Assembly (NCBI GenBank): GCA_001403775.1
Contig: CYUG01000017.1
Coordinates: 312,021-376,020 of the forward strand
DNA length: 64,000 bases
Direction of reading: 5' to 3'
Origin: Dermabacter indicis
GTDB lineage: Bacteria > Actinomycetota > Actinomycetes > Actinomycetales > Dermabacteraceae
In this document: positions 52,984 to 62,272 of the stretch, one piece after another
Numbering within the stretch: the stretch's first letter is position 1
How the letters are laid out: the number at the start of each line of letters is the position of its first letter
The notes under the pieces: model-generated
Database searches by the model: none
What the model was told of the DNA's origin: nothing
The model's input: the letters and a program-made list of their open reading frames with translations, nothing else
Program-made: the position numbers and the translations under genes

Positions 52984-53832
52984 ATGGCTGAACTGGTGGA
53001 CATCGCGCCCGGGATCCTCGTGCACACCTCGCGAAGGGACGCGCTCAATAGCGTCGTGCTTGCCTCGATTAGCGAAGCGATGCTCATTGATCCCGGCTGG
53101 GAGGCAGATGAGCTCGACGACATCGCGGCACAGCTCGCCGAGCGCGGCCTCGCCGTCATCGCGGGCTTCGCCACCCACGCCCACCACGACCACGTGCTGT
53201 GGCATCCCTCTTTTGGGGACGGGCCTCGTCTTGCCTCCGAGGCGACGGCGCGCCTCGGCGAAGCGGAACGCGAAGACCTCCTCGCCCGCGCCACCGCCGA
53301 TGACCCCGCGCTCGCTTCGAGACCCGAGCTTCTCGGATCTCTTGGGCGCCTCTCCCCCACCCCGCAGGCCCCGGCCGATCCGCACCGCACGTGGCTTCCG
53401 AAGGGCGCTGCGCCGGACGGCTTCACCCCTCAACTCCTCACCCACGACGCGCACGTCCCGGGCCACACGGCGCTATGGCTGCCCGAACAACGCCTCCTCA
53501 TCGCGGGTGACATGCTTTCGAGCACCGAGCTTCCCTTGCCCGACCTCGAGCACTCCGACCGCCGCGCGCGCACGCTCCAGACGCGAAGGCTCGACCCTTT
53601 CACGACCTATCTCGACGCCCTCGCCCTCCTCGAGCCTTATGCGCGCGAGGCGCGCCTCGTGATCCCCGGTCACGGCCCACTCGGCACCAATGTCCTTGAA
53701 CGCCTCGAGCGAGACCGGGCGTACCTCACGGCGATTATCAGGGGCGGCGATCCACACGATGACCGCCGCGCGAGGCCGGAAATGGAGGCCTGGCACGCGA
53801 GGCTTAAAGCGGCAGCGGATTTGCAGAAATAG
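52984..53832 (+). CDS. MBL-fold metallo-hydrolase
   Basis: 282 aa. The metal-binding motif THAHHDHVLW (HxHxDH), the later Asp in LLIAGDMLSS and His in IPGHGPLG complete the di-metal site. No signal peptide, cytoplasmic. Substrate class within the MBL superfamily is not clear. Monocistronic: divergent from the sugar operon and followed by a long intergenic region. Confidence 0.88.
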   Translation: MAELVDIAPGILVHTSRRDALNSVVLASISEAMLIDPGWEADELDDIAAQLAERGLAVIAGFATHAHHDHVLWHPSFGDGPRLASEATARLGEAEREDLLARATADDPALASRPELLGSLGRLSPTPQAPADPHRTWLPKGAAPDGFTPQLLTHDAHVPGHTALWLPEQRLLIAGDMLSSTELPLPDLEHSDRRARTLQTRRLDPFTTYLDALALLEPYAREARLVIPGHGPLGTNVLERLERDRAYLTAIIRGGDPHDDRRARPEMEAWHARLKAAADLQK

Positions 53833-54375
53833 GGAAACCCCCGGCCCGCCGTGAGCGGCGAAACCGGGAGTCAATCCCTTTACCCATATCCCCGCGCGAC
53901 GCGATCCCGTCCCCACGGGATCCGTGCGCGATGAATTAAGAAAAATACGCCTTCCTTAGAAAAGCCGGGACAAACGCTCACGATTGACTGCAATCCCTGC
54001 GTTTCTCCTCAAAAGGCTCATAAACCACCAGGTCAGAGCGTCACGAGCGGGGCCGTGCGCAACCCACTTCACACAAAACTCTTTCTCCGGGGCCCGTGCG
54101 TGGGCACACATGCGCGCTGACGGGCGCACACGCGCACTCTTCAACCGCCGGCACGGTGGGCAGTGCGGGGGCGCACAGTCCGACGCCACTTCGCCCACAA
54201 AGCTGCTATCTTCATCATTATGTGCCTCGGCTCACGCAAATAACGTGACCTCGGAAACCCCAAGCTGCAATGGACCAAAGTCCCGCATACTCTTGAAGAG
54301 TCACAGACTCAACGCTGGCTGTTCCGGCGTTTACGCCGCCAGCCGGGTGAACATCCGCGAAAGGGATGAAACTCC
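53833..54375. other. 543-bp intergenic region and poxB leader
   Basis: No convincing gene. An 8-bp stem with a CCCC loop (53903-53922, extended by outer CGCGC pairing) probably ends the MBL transcript. A CATACT -10-like hexamer lies near 54288, TTGAAGAGTC and GACTCAA form an interrupted repeat just after it, and a GGCT/GGCG two-step hairpin (54317-54344) precedes the AAGGGA ribosome site of poxB. The leader (~80-90 nt) could be regulatory; no known riboswitch was recognised. Confidence 0.45.
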
Positions 54376-56133
54376 ATGGCGAAAAAGACTCTCGCCCAGC
54401 ACATCGTCACTCAACTCGTCGCGATGGGCGTCGAGCGCATCTACGGCGTCGTTGGTGACTCCCTCAACCCGATTGTGGACGCCGTGCGCACCACCAAGGG
54501 CATCGAGTGGATCCACGTGCGTAACGAAGAGGCCGCCGCTTTCGCCGCCGGCGCCGAAGCCCGCGTGACCGGCAAGCTCGGCGTATGCGCCGGCTCGTGC
54601 GGCCCGGGCAACACCCACCTCGTGCAGGGCCTCTACGATGCCCACCGCGATTCCGTTCCGGTTCTCGCGATCGCCTCGCACATCCCTAGCGCCAAGATCG
54701 GCACGGGCTTCTTCCAGGAGACCCACCCCGAGCTTCTTTTCAACGAGTGCTCGGCCTTCTGCGAAATGGTCAATTCGGGCAACCACGGCGCGCAGATGCT
54801 GCACAACGCCGCGCAGACCGCCCTCGCCAAGAAGGACGTTTCGGTCCTCGTGATCCCCGGTGATATCGCAAGCCAGGATGTTGAGGTCGAGGCGACCCGC
54901 ACGCTCACCACCACGTTCGGTGCGGTGCAGCCGCAGGCCTCGGTCGTCGAGGATCTCGCACACCTCGCGAACTCGGCTAAGAAGATCACGCTCTTCGCGG
55001 GCGCGGGCATCGAGGGCGCTCGCGCTGAGGTGCTCGAGCTTGCCGACACCCTCAAGGCGCCGATCGGCCATGCCTTCGGCGGCAAGGAGTTCATCCAGTA
55101 CAACAACCCGTTCGACGTGGGCATGAGCGGCCTGCTCGGCTACGGCGCTGCCTACGAGGCTACCCACGAATGCGATCTGCTCATCCTGCTCGGCACGGAC
55201 TTCCCGTACTCGGAGTTCCTTCCGCGCGAGGGTCACCCGAAGGTCGTGCAGATCGATGCGGACGGCTCGCGTCTCGGCCGCCGTGTGCCGCTCGATCTCG
55301 GCATCCACGGCGATGTGGCCCTCACGATCCGCGCGCTCCTTCCGCAGCTCAAGCAGAAGAAGAACCGTTCGTTCCTCAACTCGATGCTGCGCAAGCAGGA
55401 GAAGGAACTCACGCACGTCGTGAACTCGTACACGAAGCGGGCTTCGCGCCTCAAGCCGATCCACCCGGAGTACGTCGCGAGCCTCCTCGATGAGTTCGCC
55501 GACGAGGATGCCGTGTTCACGGTCGATACGGGCATGTGCAACGTGTGGGCCGCGCGCTACATCGAGCCGAACGGCAAGCGACGCATCTTCGGTTCGTTCC
55601 GCCACGGCACGATGGCGAACGCCCTCCCCCAGGCCATTGGCGCCTCGGCCGCACAGCCGAACCGCCAGGTCATCTCGATGAGCGGCGACGGTGGTCTCGG
55701 CATGCTCATGGGCGAACTGCTCACGGTGCGCCTCCACCAGCTCAACACGAAGATCGTCGTGTTCAACAACTCGAGCCTCGGCATGGTGAAGCTTGAGATG
55801 CTCGTGCAGGGTCTCCCCGACTTCGAGACCGACCACGACTCGGTGAACTTCTCGAAGATCGCCGAGGGCGCGGGCATCCCCTCGATCCGCATCGAGAACC
55901 CGAAGACTCTGCGTAAGGACCTTAAGAAGGCTCTCGCGGCGCCCGGCCCGATGCTCATCGACATCGTGACCGATCCCGATGCCCTCGCGATGCCTCCGAA
56001 GATTACGCTCGAGCAGATGAGCGGCTTCGCGGCAGCGGGCGGCAAGATCGTGCTCGAAGGCGGCGTTGGCAAGATGGTCAACCTCGCGAAGTCGAATGTG
56101 CGCAACATTCCGCGCCCGGGGGCGTTCTTCTAA
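54376..56133 (+). CDS. poxB: Pyruvate:quinone oxidoreductase (pyruvate oxidase)
   Basis: 585 aa, ThDP-dependent. IYGVVGDSLNPIVDAVRTTKGIEWIHVRNEEAAAFAAGAEA supplies the activating Glu, and GDGGLGMLMGELLTVRLHQLNTKIVVFNN is the ThDP GDG-NN motif. The C-terminal membrane-associating part (FAAAGGKIVLEGGVGKMVNLAKSNVRN) matches PoxB/YdaP-type enzymes. It decarboxylates pyruvate to acetate and CO2, delivering electrons to ubiquinone or menaquinone. Ends in a hairpin with T-run at 56176-56205. Confidence 0.94.
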   Translation: MAKKTLAQHIVTQLVAMGVERIYGVVGDSLNPIVDAVRTTKGIEWIHVRNEEAAAFAAGAEARVTGKLGVCAGSCGPGNTHLVQGLYDAHRDSVPVLAIASHIPSAKIGTGFFQETHPELLFNECSAFCEMVNSGNHGAQMLHNAAQTALAKKDVSVLVIPGDIASQDVEVEATRTLTTTFGAVQPQASVVEDLAHLANSAKKITLFAGAGIEGARAEVLELADTLKAPIGHAFGGKEFIQYNNPFDVGMSGLLGYGAAYEATHECDLLILLGTDFPYSEFLPREGHPKVVQIDADGSRLGRRVPLDLGIHGDVALTIRALLPQLKQKKNRSFLNSMLRKQEKELTHVVNSYTKRASRLKPIHPEYVASLLDEFADEDAVFTVDTGMCNVWAARYIEPNGKRRIFGSFRHGTMANALPQAIGASAAQPNRQVISMSGDGGLGMLMGELLTVRLHQLNTKIVVFNNSSLGMVKLEMLVQGLPDFETDHDSVNFSKIAEGAGIPSIRIENPKTLRKDLKKALAAPGPMLIDIVTDPDALAMPPKITLEQMSGFAAAGGKIVLEGGVGKMVNLAKSNVRNIPRPGAFF

Positions 56134-56146
56134 GAGCGTTCGAGAG

Positions 56147-56205
56147 CCCGCTTCGGCGGGTCCCTCGCCCAGGCGAAAGGCGGTCTTCGTTAGGAGATCG
56201 CCTTT
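56147..56205. terminator. Terminators at the poxB / iclR convergence
   Basis: CCCGC-TTCG-GCGGG at 56147-56160, then AAAGGCG (56176-56182) pairing with CGCCTTT (56199-56205) and a T-run on the plus strand. The iclR stop codon is in the loop. Confidence 0.6.
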
Positions 56206-56957
56206 TGCAATTGGTCGGCTGCGATGCGCACGGATTCGAGCATCTCGAGATCGCGCGCAGAGTCGCTTCCCTGCCACGTGACGGCGACGGCGGCGACGGG
56301 CCACTTGGCGCCATCGAATACGGGGAGCGCAACGGAGCGGTGCCCATCGAGCACCTCGCCGTTTTCTACGGCGTAGCCACGCGTGCGCGTATCGCGGGCA
56401 TCGGCGAGAGCACGGGCAACGGGGAAGGCAGGTCCAACGTCGGCACCGAGGTGCGGTTCGAGCACCGTTTCACCCGTGAAAACGGCCGCGAGCTGGTTGG
56501 CGGGCAGGGCACTCAAAATGGCGCGGCCCGAGGCGGTGAGGTGCGCGGGTACACGCACACCCACGTCGGTGGGGTACGAGGCGGGCTTGTTGAGGCGCGC
56601 CTCGACGACGTAGAGAACGTGGCGGCCCTGGAGCACCGCGACGTGGGAGATCTCGCCAACCCGATCGGTGAGGCGTTCGGTCACGCGCTTGCCGAGGCGC
56701 GCGAGCGGAGCCTGGCGCGTGTAGCCAAAGCTCAGCTCGTAGGCGGAGGGGCCGAGGCCGTAAGCGTGGAGGTCGGGATAGTGCAGCACGAAACCCTGGT
56801 CGAGGAGCTCGGCAAGGATGTCGTACGTGCTCGAGCGGGGGATGTCGAGTTCACTCGCGATGCGCGAGGCAGCGATGGGCCTCGAGCGCTGCGCGAGATA
56901 GGTGAGGATCCTCAACGTTGAGGCGGCTGCGGGTACTTTCGACGGCATGGGGGACAC
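56190..56957 (-). CDS. IclR-family transcriptional regulator
   Basis: 255 aa from GTG 56957, 10 nt after GGAGG; an ATG three codons later is an alternative. Winged helix-turn-helix (ASTLRILTYLAQRSRPIAASRIASELDIPRSSTYDIL) and the effector domain (VGVRVPAHLTASGRAILSALP, then GYAVENGEVLDGHRSVALPVFDG). It is divergent from hutG, whose promoter lies next to it, so control of the hutG-permease-amidase genes is likely. Effector unknown, possibly a histidine or purine-breakdown product. Confidence 0.88.
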   Translation of the reverse strand: MSPMPSKVPAAASTLRILTYLAQRSRPIAASRIASELDIPRSSTYDILAELLDQGFVLHYPDLHAYGLGPSAYELSFGYTRQAPLARLGKRVTERLTDRVGEISHVAVLQGRHVLYVVEARLNKPASYPTDVGVRVPAHLTASGRAILSALPANQLAAVFTGETVLEPHLGADVGPAFPVARALADARDTRTRGYAVENGEVLDGHRSVALPVFDGAKWPVAAVAVTWQGSDSARDLEMLESVRIAADQLQKAIS

Positions 56958-57006
56958 ATTAGCTGCACCTCCTGACTCGAACCTATTTGGATACAGTTCG
57001 CGTGCC

Positions 57007-57012
57007 CATAAT
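57007..57012 (+). promoter_or_regulatory. -10 hexamer for a leaderless hutG transcript
   Basis: CATAAT ends 7 nt before GTG 57020. GGAGGG lies between but only one base from the start codon. Confidence 0.4.
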
Positions 57013-57019
57013 GGAGGGC

Positions 57020-58063
57020 GTGAACACGTTGAGCAGCATCGAGAACAGTCCGTGGCAGGGTCGAGTTGACGGTGAGGGTACGGCGCACGCGCGCTGGCAT
57101 CAGCGCATTTCGCTCGTGAGTGAGGAGCGTCCGCCCGAGGGGCCGCACGTGGCACTCGCGGGCTTTGCTTCGCACGAGGGAGTGCGCCGCAATCACGGTC
57201 GCGTGGGGGCGGCGGAAGCACCCGCGGCTTTGCGTTCGGCGCTTGCGGGCATGGCGCTTCACGGTCCGCTCGGCACGGGCGAGGTGGCCCTCGCGGACTG
57301 GGGCGATGTGACGACCGTTGGCGAGGCACTCGAGGAAGCGCAAGCGGACATGGGGCACCTGACAGCCCGCGCACTCAGCACGGAGGGCAATCGCCTCACG
57401 CTCGTGCTCGGCGGCGGTCACGAAACCGCGTGGGCGAGTTACCTGGGGCTTCGCGAGCACCTGGGATCGCACGGGAGCGAAGCAACCGGCTCGGCTGGCA
57501 GCACAGGCACAGCGGGCACGACCTCCGACGCTTGCGAGCCTCCCACGTGGGGAGTTCTCAATCTGGACGCCCATTTTGACCTTCGCAGCGCTCCTACGCC
57601 CACGAGCGGAACCCCGTTCTTGCAAATGGCCGAGGCGGAAAAGGCCGAGGGACGCGCCCTCAACTACGCGGTACTCGGAATCGCGGAGCCGGGCAACACA
57701 CGCACGCTTTTCGATACGGCCGATGCTCTCGGCGTGCAGTACCGCACGGATCTCGAGTGTCTCGAGATGGGGACCGCAGGTGTCACGCGTTTCGTGGAGG
57801 AATTCGCCGCGAGCGTGGATGTTCTCTACCTGACGATCGACCTTGATGTTCTTCCCGCCCACACGGCGCCGGGGGTCTCGGCGCCCGCGGCGCTCGGCGT
57901 GGATCTCCCCATCATTGTGGCGGCGGTGCGGGCCGCGGCAGCGTCGGAAAAGCTTGCCCTCATGGACGTTGTCGAGTTGAACCCGCGCTTCGACGTCGAT
58001 GGCCGCACGGCAAAGTCCGCGGCGCGTCTCGTGAGCGAGGCTGCGCATATGCTCGCTCGCTAA
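57020..58063 (+). CDS. hutG: Formimidoylglutamase (arginase/agmatinase family)
   Basis: 347 aa from GTG 57020. Mn-binding motifs: GGGHETAW, NLDAHFDLR and TIDLDVLPAHTAPGVSAPA, as in ureohydrolases. FDLR-x-AP-TSGTPF is characteristic of HutG, which splits N-formimidoyl-glutamate to glutamate and formamide. A Gly/Ser/Thr-rich insertion (EATGSAGSTGTAGTTSDA) lies in the middle. No hutH, hutU or hutI is in this window. The downstream NCS1 permease may import its precursor, and the amidase next to it suggests a nitrogen-release role. Confidence 0.85.
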   Translation: MNTLSSIENSPWQGRVDGEGTAHARWHQRISLVSEERPPEGPHVALAGFASHEGVRRNHGRVGAAEAPAALRSALAGMALHGPLGTGEVALADWGDVTTVGEALEEAQADMGHLTARALSTEGNRLTLVLGGGHETAWASYLGLREHLGSHGSEATGSAGSTGTAGTTSDACEPPTWGVLNLDAHFDLRSAPTPTSGTPFLQMAEAEKAEGRALNYAVLGIAEPGNTRTLFDTADALGVQYRTDLECLEMGTAGVTRFVEEFAASVDVLYLTIDLDVLPAHTAPGVSAPAALGVDLPIIVAAVRAAAASEKLALMDVVELNPRFDVDGRTAKSAARLVSEAAHMLAR

Positions 58064-58107
58064 CTAGGATATCTTTCATCCCTATCCTCTCGCGAATGGA
58101 GCCTTCC

Positions 58108-59571
58108 ATGAGCACCCAAGTCACCCCCGAACACACCGCTTCGAGCCCCGGCCTCGTCGAGCACCAGGGCATCGAGATCGTCGCAGAGTCCGAACGCACG
58201 GCGAAGCCAAGCGACCTGTTTTGGCCGTGGTTCGCCGCGAACATCTCGGTGTTTGGTATGAGCTACGGAAGCTACATCCTCGACTTCGGGGTGAGCTTCT
58301 GGCAGGCAACGCTCGTGACCCTCATCGGCATCCCGGTCTCCTTCCTTCTGTGCGGCCTGATCGCGATCGCCGGCAAGCGCGGGAGCGCCCCCACGATGGT
58401 GCTCTCGCGCGCCGCTTTCGGCGTGCACGGCCAGAAGGTTCCGGGCATCGTCTCGTGGCTCACCTCGATTGGTTGGGAAACGTTCCTTTCCATCATGGCG
58501 GTCCTCGCCACGGCTACGGTGTTCGCGCGCCTTGGCCTTCCAAGCGGCACTCCGGTACTCATCGCGGCGACGATCGCGGTCGCAGCCCTCATCGTCGTCG
58601 CGAGCGTACTCGGCTACCACACGATCATGAAGCTGCAGTCGGTTCTCACGTGGATCACGGGCGCCATCACGATCCTGTACGTGCTCCTCACGTTCTCCCA
58701 CATCGATGTCGACGCGATTCTCGCGGTCCCGAACGGCACGCCGCAGCAGGTCATTGGCGCGCTCGTGATGGTCATGACCGGCTTTGGCCTCGGCTGGATT
58801 AACATTGCCGCCGACTGGTCGCGGTACCAAAAGCGCGAAACCTCTGACGGCGCGATTATCTGGTGGAACACGTTCGGCGGTGCGATCGCCCCGGTGCTCC
58901 TCGTGTTCTTTGGCGTGCTCCTCGTGGCCTCGGATCCCTCACTGAGCGATGGCATCGTGAATGATCCGATCGGCACGCTCGCCTCGATCCTCCCGATCTG
59001 GGTGCTCATCCCGTTCTGGCTTACGGCGGTTCTTGCACTCGTGTCGGGGGCCGTGCTCGGCATCTACTCCTCGGGCCTCACGCTGCTCAGCCTGGGCATT
59101 GATATCCCGCGCCCCGCCGCGGCCGCGATCGACGGCGTGATCCTCACGGCGGGCACGATTTACGTGGTGTTCTTCGCGCACGACTTCCTTGGTCCCTTCC
59201 AGAGCTTCCTCATCACCCTTGGCGTTCCGCTCGCGGCCTGGGCGGGCATTCTTATCGCCGATATCCTCACGCGCCGCGCCGACTACGACGAGCAGGCGTT
59301 GTTCGATGCACAAGGCCGCTACGGCTCGGTCGATTGGATCTCGATCCTCGCGCTCATCGTGTGCTCCGTGCTCGGCTGGGGGCTTGTGGTCAACGGCTTC
59401 GCGGAAGCGGCGGCATGGAACAACTGGCAGGGCTACCTCCTTGGCCCGCTCGGCGGGCGCGATGGCAAGTGGGCGGACGCGAACCTCGGCGTTCTTCTCG
59501 CACTCGTCCTCGGCTTCGTTCTCACGTTCGTGCTGCGCCGTGGCACGATCCGCCGCCAGGAGTGGGCATGA
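58108..59571 (+). CDS. NCS1-family purine/cytosine/hydantoin-type permease
   Basis: 487 aa from ATG 58108, behind AATGGAG. Twelve membrane segments typical of the cytosine-purine/allantoin (NCS1) family: WFAANISVFGMSYGSYILDFGVSFWQA at TM1, SRAAFGVHGQKVPGI and GWINIAADWSRYQKRETSDGAIIWW. It takes up a nitrogen compound with H+ or Na+. Its stop overlaps the next gene (ATGA), indicating co-expression with the isochorismatase-type enzyme and probably hutG. Confidence 0.9.
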   Translation: MSTQVTPEHTASSPGLVEHQGIEIVAESERTAKPSDLFWPWFAANISVFGMSYGSYILDFGVSFWQATLVTLIGIPVSFLLCGLIAIAGKRGSAPTMVLSRAAFGVHGQKVPGIVSWLTSIGWETFLSIMAVLATATVFARLGLPSGTPVLIAATIAVAALIVVASVLGYHTIMKLQSVLTWITGAITILYVLLTFSHIDVDAILAVPNGTPQQVIGALVMVMTGFGLGWINIAADWSRYQKRETSDGAIIWWNTFGGAIAPVLLVFFGVLLVASDPSLSDGIVNDPIGTLASILPIWVLIPFWLTAVLALVSGAVLGIYSSGLTLLSLGIDIPRPAAAAIDGVILTAGTIYVVFFAHDFLGPFQSFLITLGVPLAAWAGILIADILTRRADYDEQALFDAQGRYGSVDWISILALIVCSVLGWGLVVNGFAEAAAWNNWQGYLLGPLGGRDGKWADANLGVLLALVLGFVLTFVLRRGTIRRQEWA

Positions 59572-60185
59572 GTACGGCGCCGACGCCTTCCGGCGTCACA
59601 GCGGCTTCGCATTCTCGCGGCGTTCCCGGCGACGATTCCTCGGAGGCGTGGCTCCTCGTCATTGATCCGCAGGTAATTTTTGCCGAGCAGTCGTCGGACT
59701 GGGCCTCCCCCATGTGGGAGGCGGCCTGGGCGAATATCGCGCGCCTTGCGGAGGCGTTCGAGGGGCGGGTGATTCTCACGCGCTGGATTCCGACGGCTGA
59801 CCGCTCGACCTCGTGGGGCGAGTATTTCGAGGCGTGGCCGTTTGCGGATGTGCCCGCGAGCGATCCACTGTACGACCTCACCCCCGAGGCGGCCGCGCTC
59901 GACGCCCCTCACGTGATTGATGAGCCGACGTTCGGCAAGTGGGGCGCGCAGCTGAGGGCTATCACGGGCGAGAGCCCGCGTCTCGTCGTGGCGGGAGTGT
60001 CGACCGATTGCTGCGTGATCTCGACCGTTTTGCCCGCGGCCGATGCGGGTGCGTGGATCACCCTCGTAGGTGATGCGTGCGCGGGCTCTGACCAGGGAAA
60101 TCACGAGCGGGCGCTCTCAATCATGGGGCTTTTTGCGCCGCAGGTGCGTATCGCCACAACGAACGAGGTGCTGTCCCTGGGTTGA
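59568..60185 (+). CDS. Isochorismatase-family cysteine hydrolase
   Basis: 205 aa. Catalytic Asp33 (LLVIDPQVIF), the Lys of EPTFGKWGAQL and the nucleophile Cys149 (GVSTDCCVIS) form the Asp-Lys-Cys triad of nicotinamidase-like amidases. Translation is coupled to the permease. Likely deamidates or decarbamoylates the imported compound (inference); isochorismatase, nicotinamidase and ureidoacrylate-type activities cannot be told apart here. Confidence 0.88.
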   Translation: MSTAPTPSGVTAASHSRGVPGDDSSEAWLLVIDPQVIFAEQSSDWASPMWEAAWANIARLAEAFEGRVILTRWIPTADRSTSWGEYFEAWPFADVPASDPLYDLTPEAAALDAPHVIDEPTFGKWGAQLRAITGESPRLVVAGVSTDCCVISTVLPAADAGAWITLVGDACAGSDQGNHERALSIMGLFAPQVRIATTNEVLSLG

Positions 60186-60204
60186 CGGGAGGAGGCTCCC
60201 TATG

Positions 60205-60233
60205 TTGTTAATGATAGCGACTCTCATTAACAA
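60205..60233. promoter_or_regulatory. Zur-like palindrome before the anchored-repeat operon
   Basis: Perfect 10-bp arms (TTGTTAATGA and TCATTAACAA) around a 9-bp centre. The AATGA...TCATT core and A/T richness match zinc-uptake-regulator operators in general form. It lies 45 bp before the surface-protein start codon, with TTGACG further upstream as a possible -35. Confidence 0.65.
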
Positions 60234-60277
60234 CCGTTGCTCGCGGTTTTCGGCGGGCGACATAGAAAGGTGCTCCC

Positions 60278-62272
60278 TTGGTCCAGACAGCCACGGCGCC
60301 GGCGCGCACTCGCGCCGCGTTGCGCGCGCTCCTCGCGGCGTTCGCTTCGCTCGCCGTTATTCTCATTCCTCTCGGCTCGGCGCACGCCGCCGAGCGCCTC
60401 GTGATCGATTCCGGCCACGTCGATGCCTTCAACGTCACCGCTGAGGGCGACGCGCTCAAGCTCGACCTCAAGGAAGACGTCACGGGTTCGCACAAGACTC
60501 ACGCTGCCGAAGACGTCGAGCTTCACGTGAAGTCGGCGGCTCTCAAGGATCTGCCGGAGAATGTTCCCGGTGCCCCGAAGGCCTACTGGCTGCCGATGAC
60601 CCAAGACCAGAACCTCCTCTGGCCCGGCTGGGATACCTTGGGGGTCAAGGGCACGGGCTTTGATGAGTCGATTAAGCTCAAGTTCGACAAGGTCGAGGGT
60701 CCCGGGAATATCCACCTCATGGGCGCTGACAGCTTCGGTGCTATCACGCCTCTGCTCGAAAACGGCAGCATGGACCTCAAGTCCGGTGCCGTTCGCGACC
60801 AGTCGTTCGCTGCTCACACGCACGCACACTGGGTCTTCACGAAGCCCGGCGTGTACACGCTGACTCTCCACGCCGAGGGTACGAAGGGCGGCAAGAAGGT
60901 CTCCTCGAACAAGGCGACCTACACCTTCACCGTGGGCGATGAGTTCCGCGGCAAGGCCGACACCAAGGCTGAAAAGCCGGCACCGGCTCCTGCCCCCGCA
61001 CCGGCTCCCGCCCCCGCACCGGAGGACTCGACGACACCGGAGAAGCCGTCGGACACCGCACCCACCGCGGAAGCGCCTGCACCGGAGGACTCCACCAACC
61101 CTGCCGCGCCCGCGAACCCCGCACCCGCGGATAAGCCGAAGCGTGACGCTTCCACACCGAAGGCCAAGGCGCCGGCAAAGCCCGCCGCACCCGCGCCGAA
61201 GGCGAAGCCTAAAGCTAAGCCTGCGGTACCGGCCCCGGCTCCTGAGCCCAAGACCAAGCCCGCTGCTCCCGCGGCACAGGCGGCGCCGGAAGCCCCCGCC
61301 AAGGAGGAGCCGAAGGCGCCCGTGTGCACCGCGACCGAAGTTGTGCGCGACGCCACGAAGGACGAAATCAAGGCCGCGACGAGCACCTCCAAGGCCAAGG
61401 TTGGCGGCTCGTACACGATTCCCGCGAACACGCACGTGCACCCCAACTGGGTGTTCTCCAAGCCCGGCACCTACAAGCTGAAGATCCGCCAGAGCGCGAA
61501 GGGCAAGGACGGCAAGACCTTCTCCGACACCTCGACCCTCACGTTCAACGTGGGTAGCAGCTCCGGCGCAACGAGCGGCCACTTCGACTTCGGTTCACGC
61601 TTCGAGAACGGCAAGCTCATCTCGTCGATCAAGGACGACCGCAAGTCACCCGCGCAGTGGGTTGACCCCTCCTCCATCTCGTTCGGCCTCGGCAACGCCG
61701 CGAAGGCCAAGGCACCCGCTGGCATCGAGTACATCGCCCCCGCTGGCTCGGACGTGTGGATGATCGGCTCGACTCAGGATCCGGGCGTTCCGTGGGTCGG
61801 CGCCAACACGATGCACCCCTCGATCATTCAGAACACGACCGGCGAAATCACGCAGACCCTCGTGTCCGCGAGCGGACCGGGCAACGTGGGCGTGTTCACC
61901 TCGGGCAACCTCGGCCAGATCGTTGGCCAGAAGTGGTACTCCTCGACCGCCGGCTCGGGCTCGAGCGTGAGCGCTGCAAAGGACCGCAAGAGCGCGAAGA
62001 TCGGCCAGATCTTCAAGGACGGCAAGGGCTACAAGATCGTCGACCTCAAGGGCAAGACCGAGGACGGCGCCGACTGTGAGCTCACCGCCGACCAGATCGT
62101 GGAGGCGGGCGGCTCCGCCGACTACGCCAAGTCCGTAACGGGCGACGCTCCCGCGGGTTCCGCTTCGGGTCTTCCGCGCACGGGCGCTGAGGTGACCGGC
62201 CTCGCCGGCACCGCCGCGGCGCTCATCATCGTGGGCGCTGGCACGGCAGTGGCGAGGCGCCGCTTCCAGTGA
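60278..62272 (+). CDS. LPXTG surface protein with anchored-repeat domains
   Basis: 664 aa from a TTG start with GAAAGG 7 nt upstream. Signal peptide (ALLAAFASLAVILIPLGSAHAA). Two surface-anchored repeat regions, each with a His-rich segment: HTHAHWVFTKPG (residues 180-191) and THVHPNWVFSKPG (from ~385), which probably bind metal. They are separated by a Pro/Ala/Lys stalk (~225-345). The end is LPRTG (632-636), a hydrophobic helix and RRRF. Such proteins accompany the actinobacterial anchored-repeat ABC transporter. Probably captures Zn(II) or Mn(II) at the wall and passes it to the adjacent binding protein. Confidence 0.88.
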   Translation: MVQTATAPARTRAALRALLAAFASLAVILIPLGSAHAAERLVIDSGHVDAFNVTAEGDALKLDLKEDVTGSHKTHAAEDVELHVKSAALKDLPENVPGAPKAYWLPMTQDQNLLWPGWDTLGVKGTGFDESIKLKFDKVEGPGNIHLMGADSFGAITPLLENGSMDLKSGAVRDQSFAAHTHAHWVFTKPGVYTLTLHAEGTKGGKKVSSNKATYTFTVGDEFRGKADTKAEKPAPAPAPAPAPAPAPEDSTTPEKPSDTAPTAEAPAPEDSTNPAAPANPAPADKPKRDASTPKAKAPAKPAAPAPKAKPKAKPAVPAPAPEPKTKPAAPAAQAAPEAPAKEEPKAPVCTATEVVRDATKDEIKAATSTSKAKVGGSYTIPANTHVHPNWVFSKPGTYKLKIRQSAKGKDGKTFSDTSTLTFNVGSSSGATSGHFDFGSRFENGKLISSIKDDRKSPAQWVDPSSISFGLGNAAKAKAPAGIEYIAPAGSDVWMIGSTQDPGVPWVGANTMHPSIIQNTTGEITQTLVSASGPGNVGVFTSGNLGQIVGQKWYSSTAGSGSSVSAAKDRKSAKIGQIFKDGKGYKIVDLKGKTEDGADCELTADQIVEAGGSADYAKSVTGDAPAGSASGLPRTGAEVTGLAGTAAALIIVGAGTAVARRRFQ

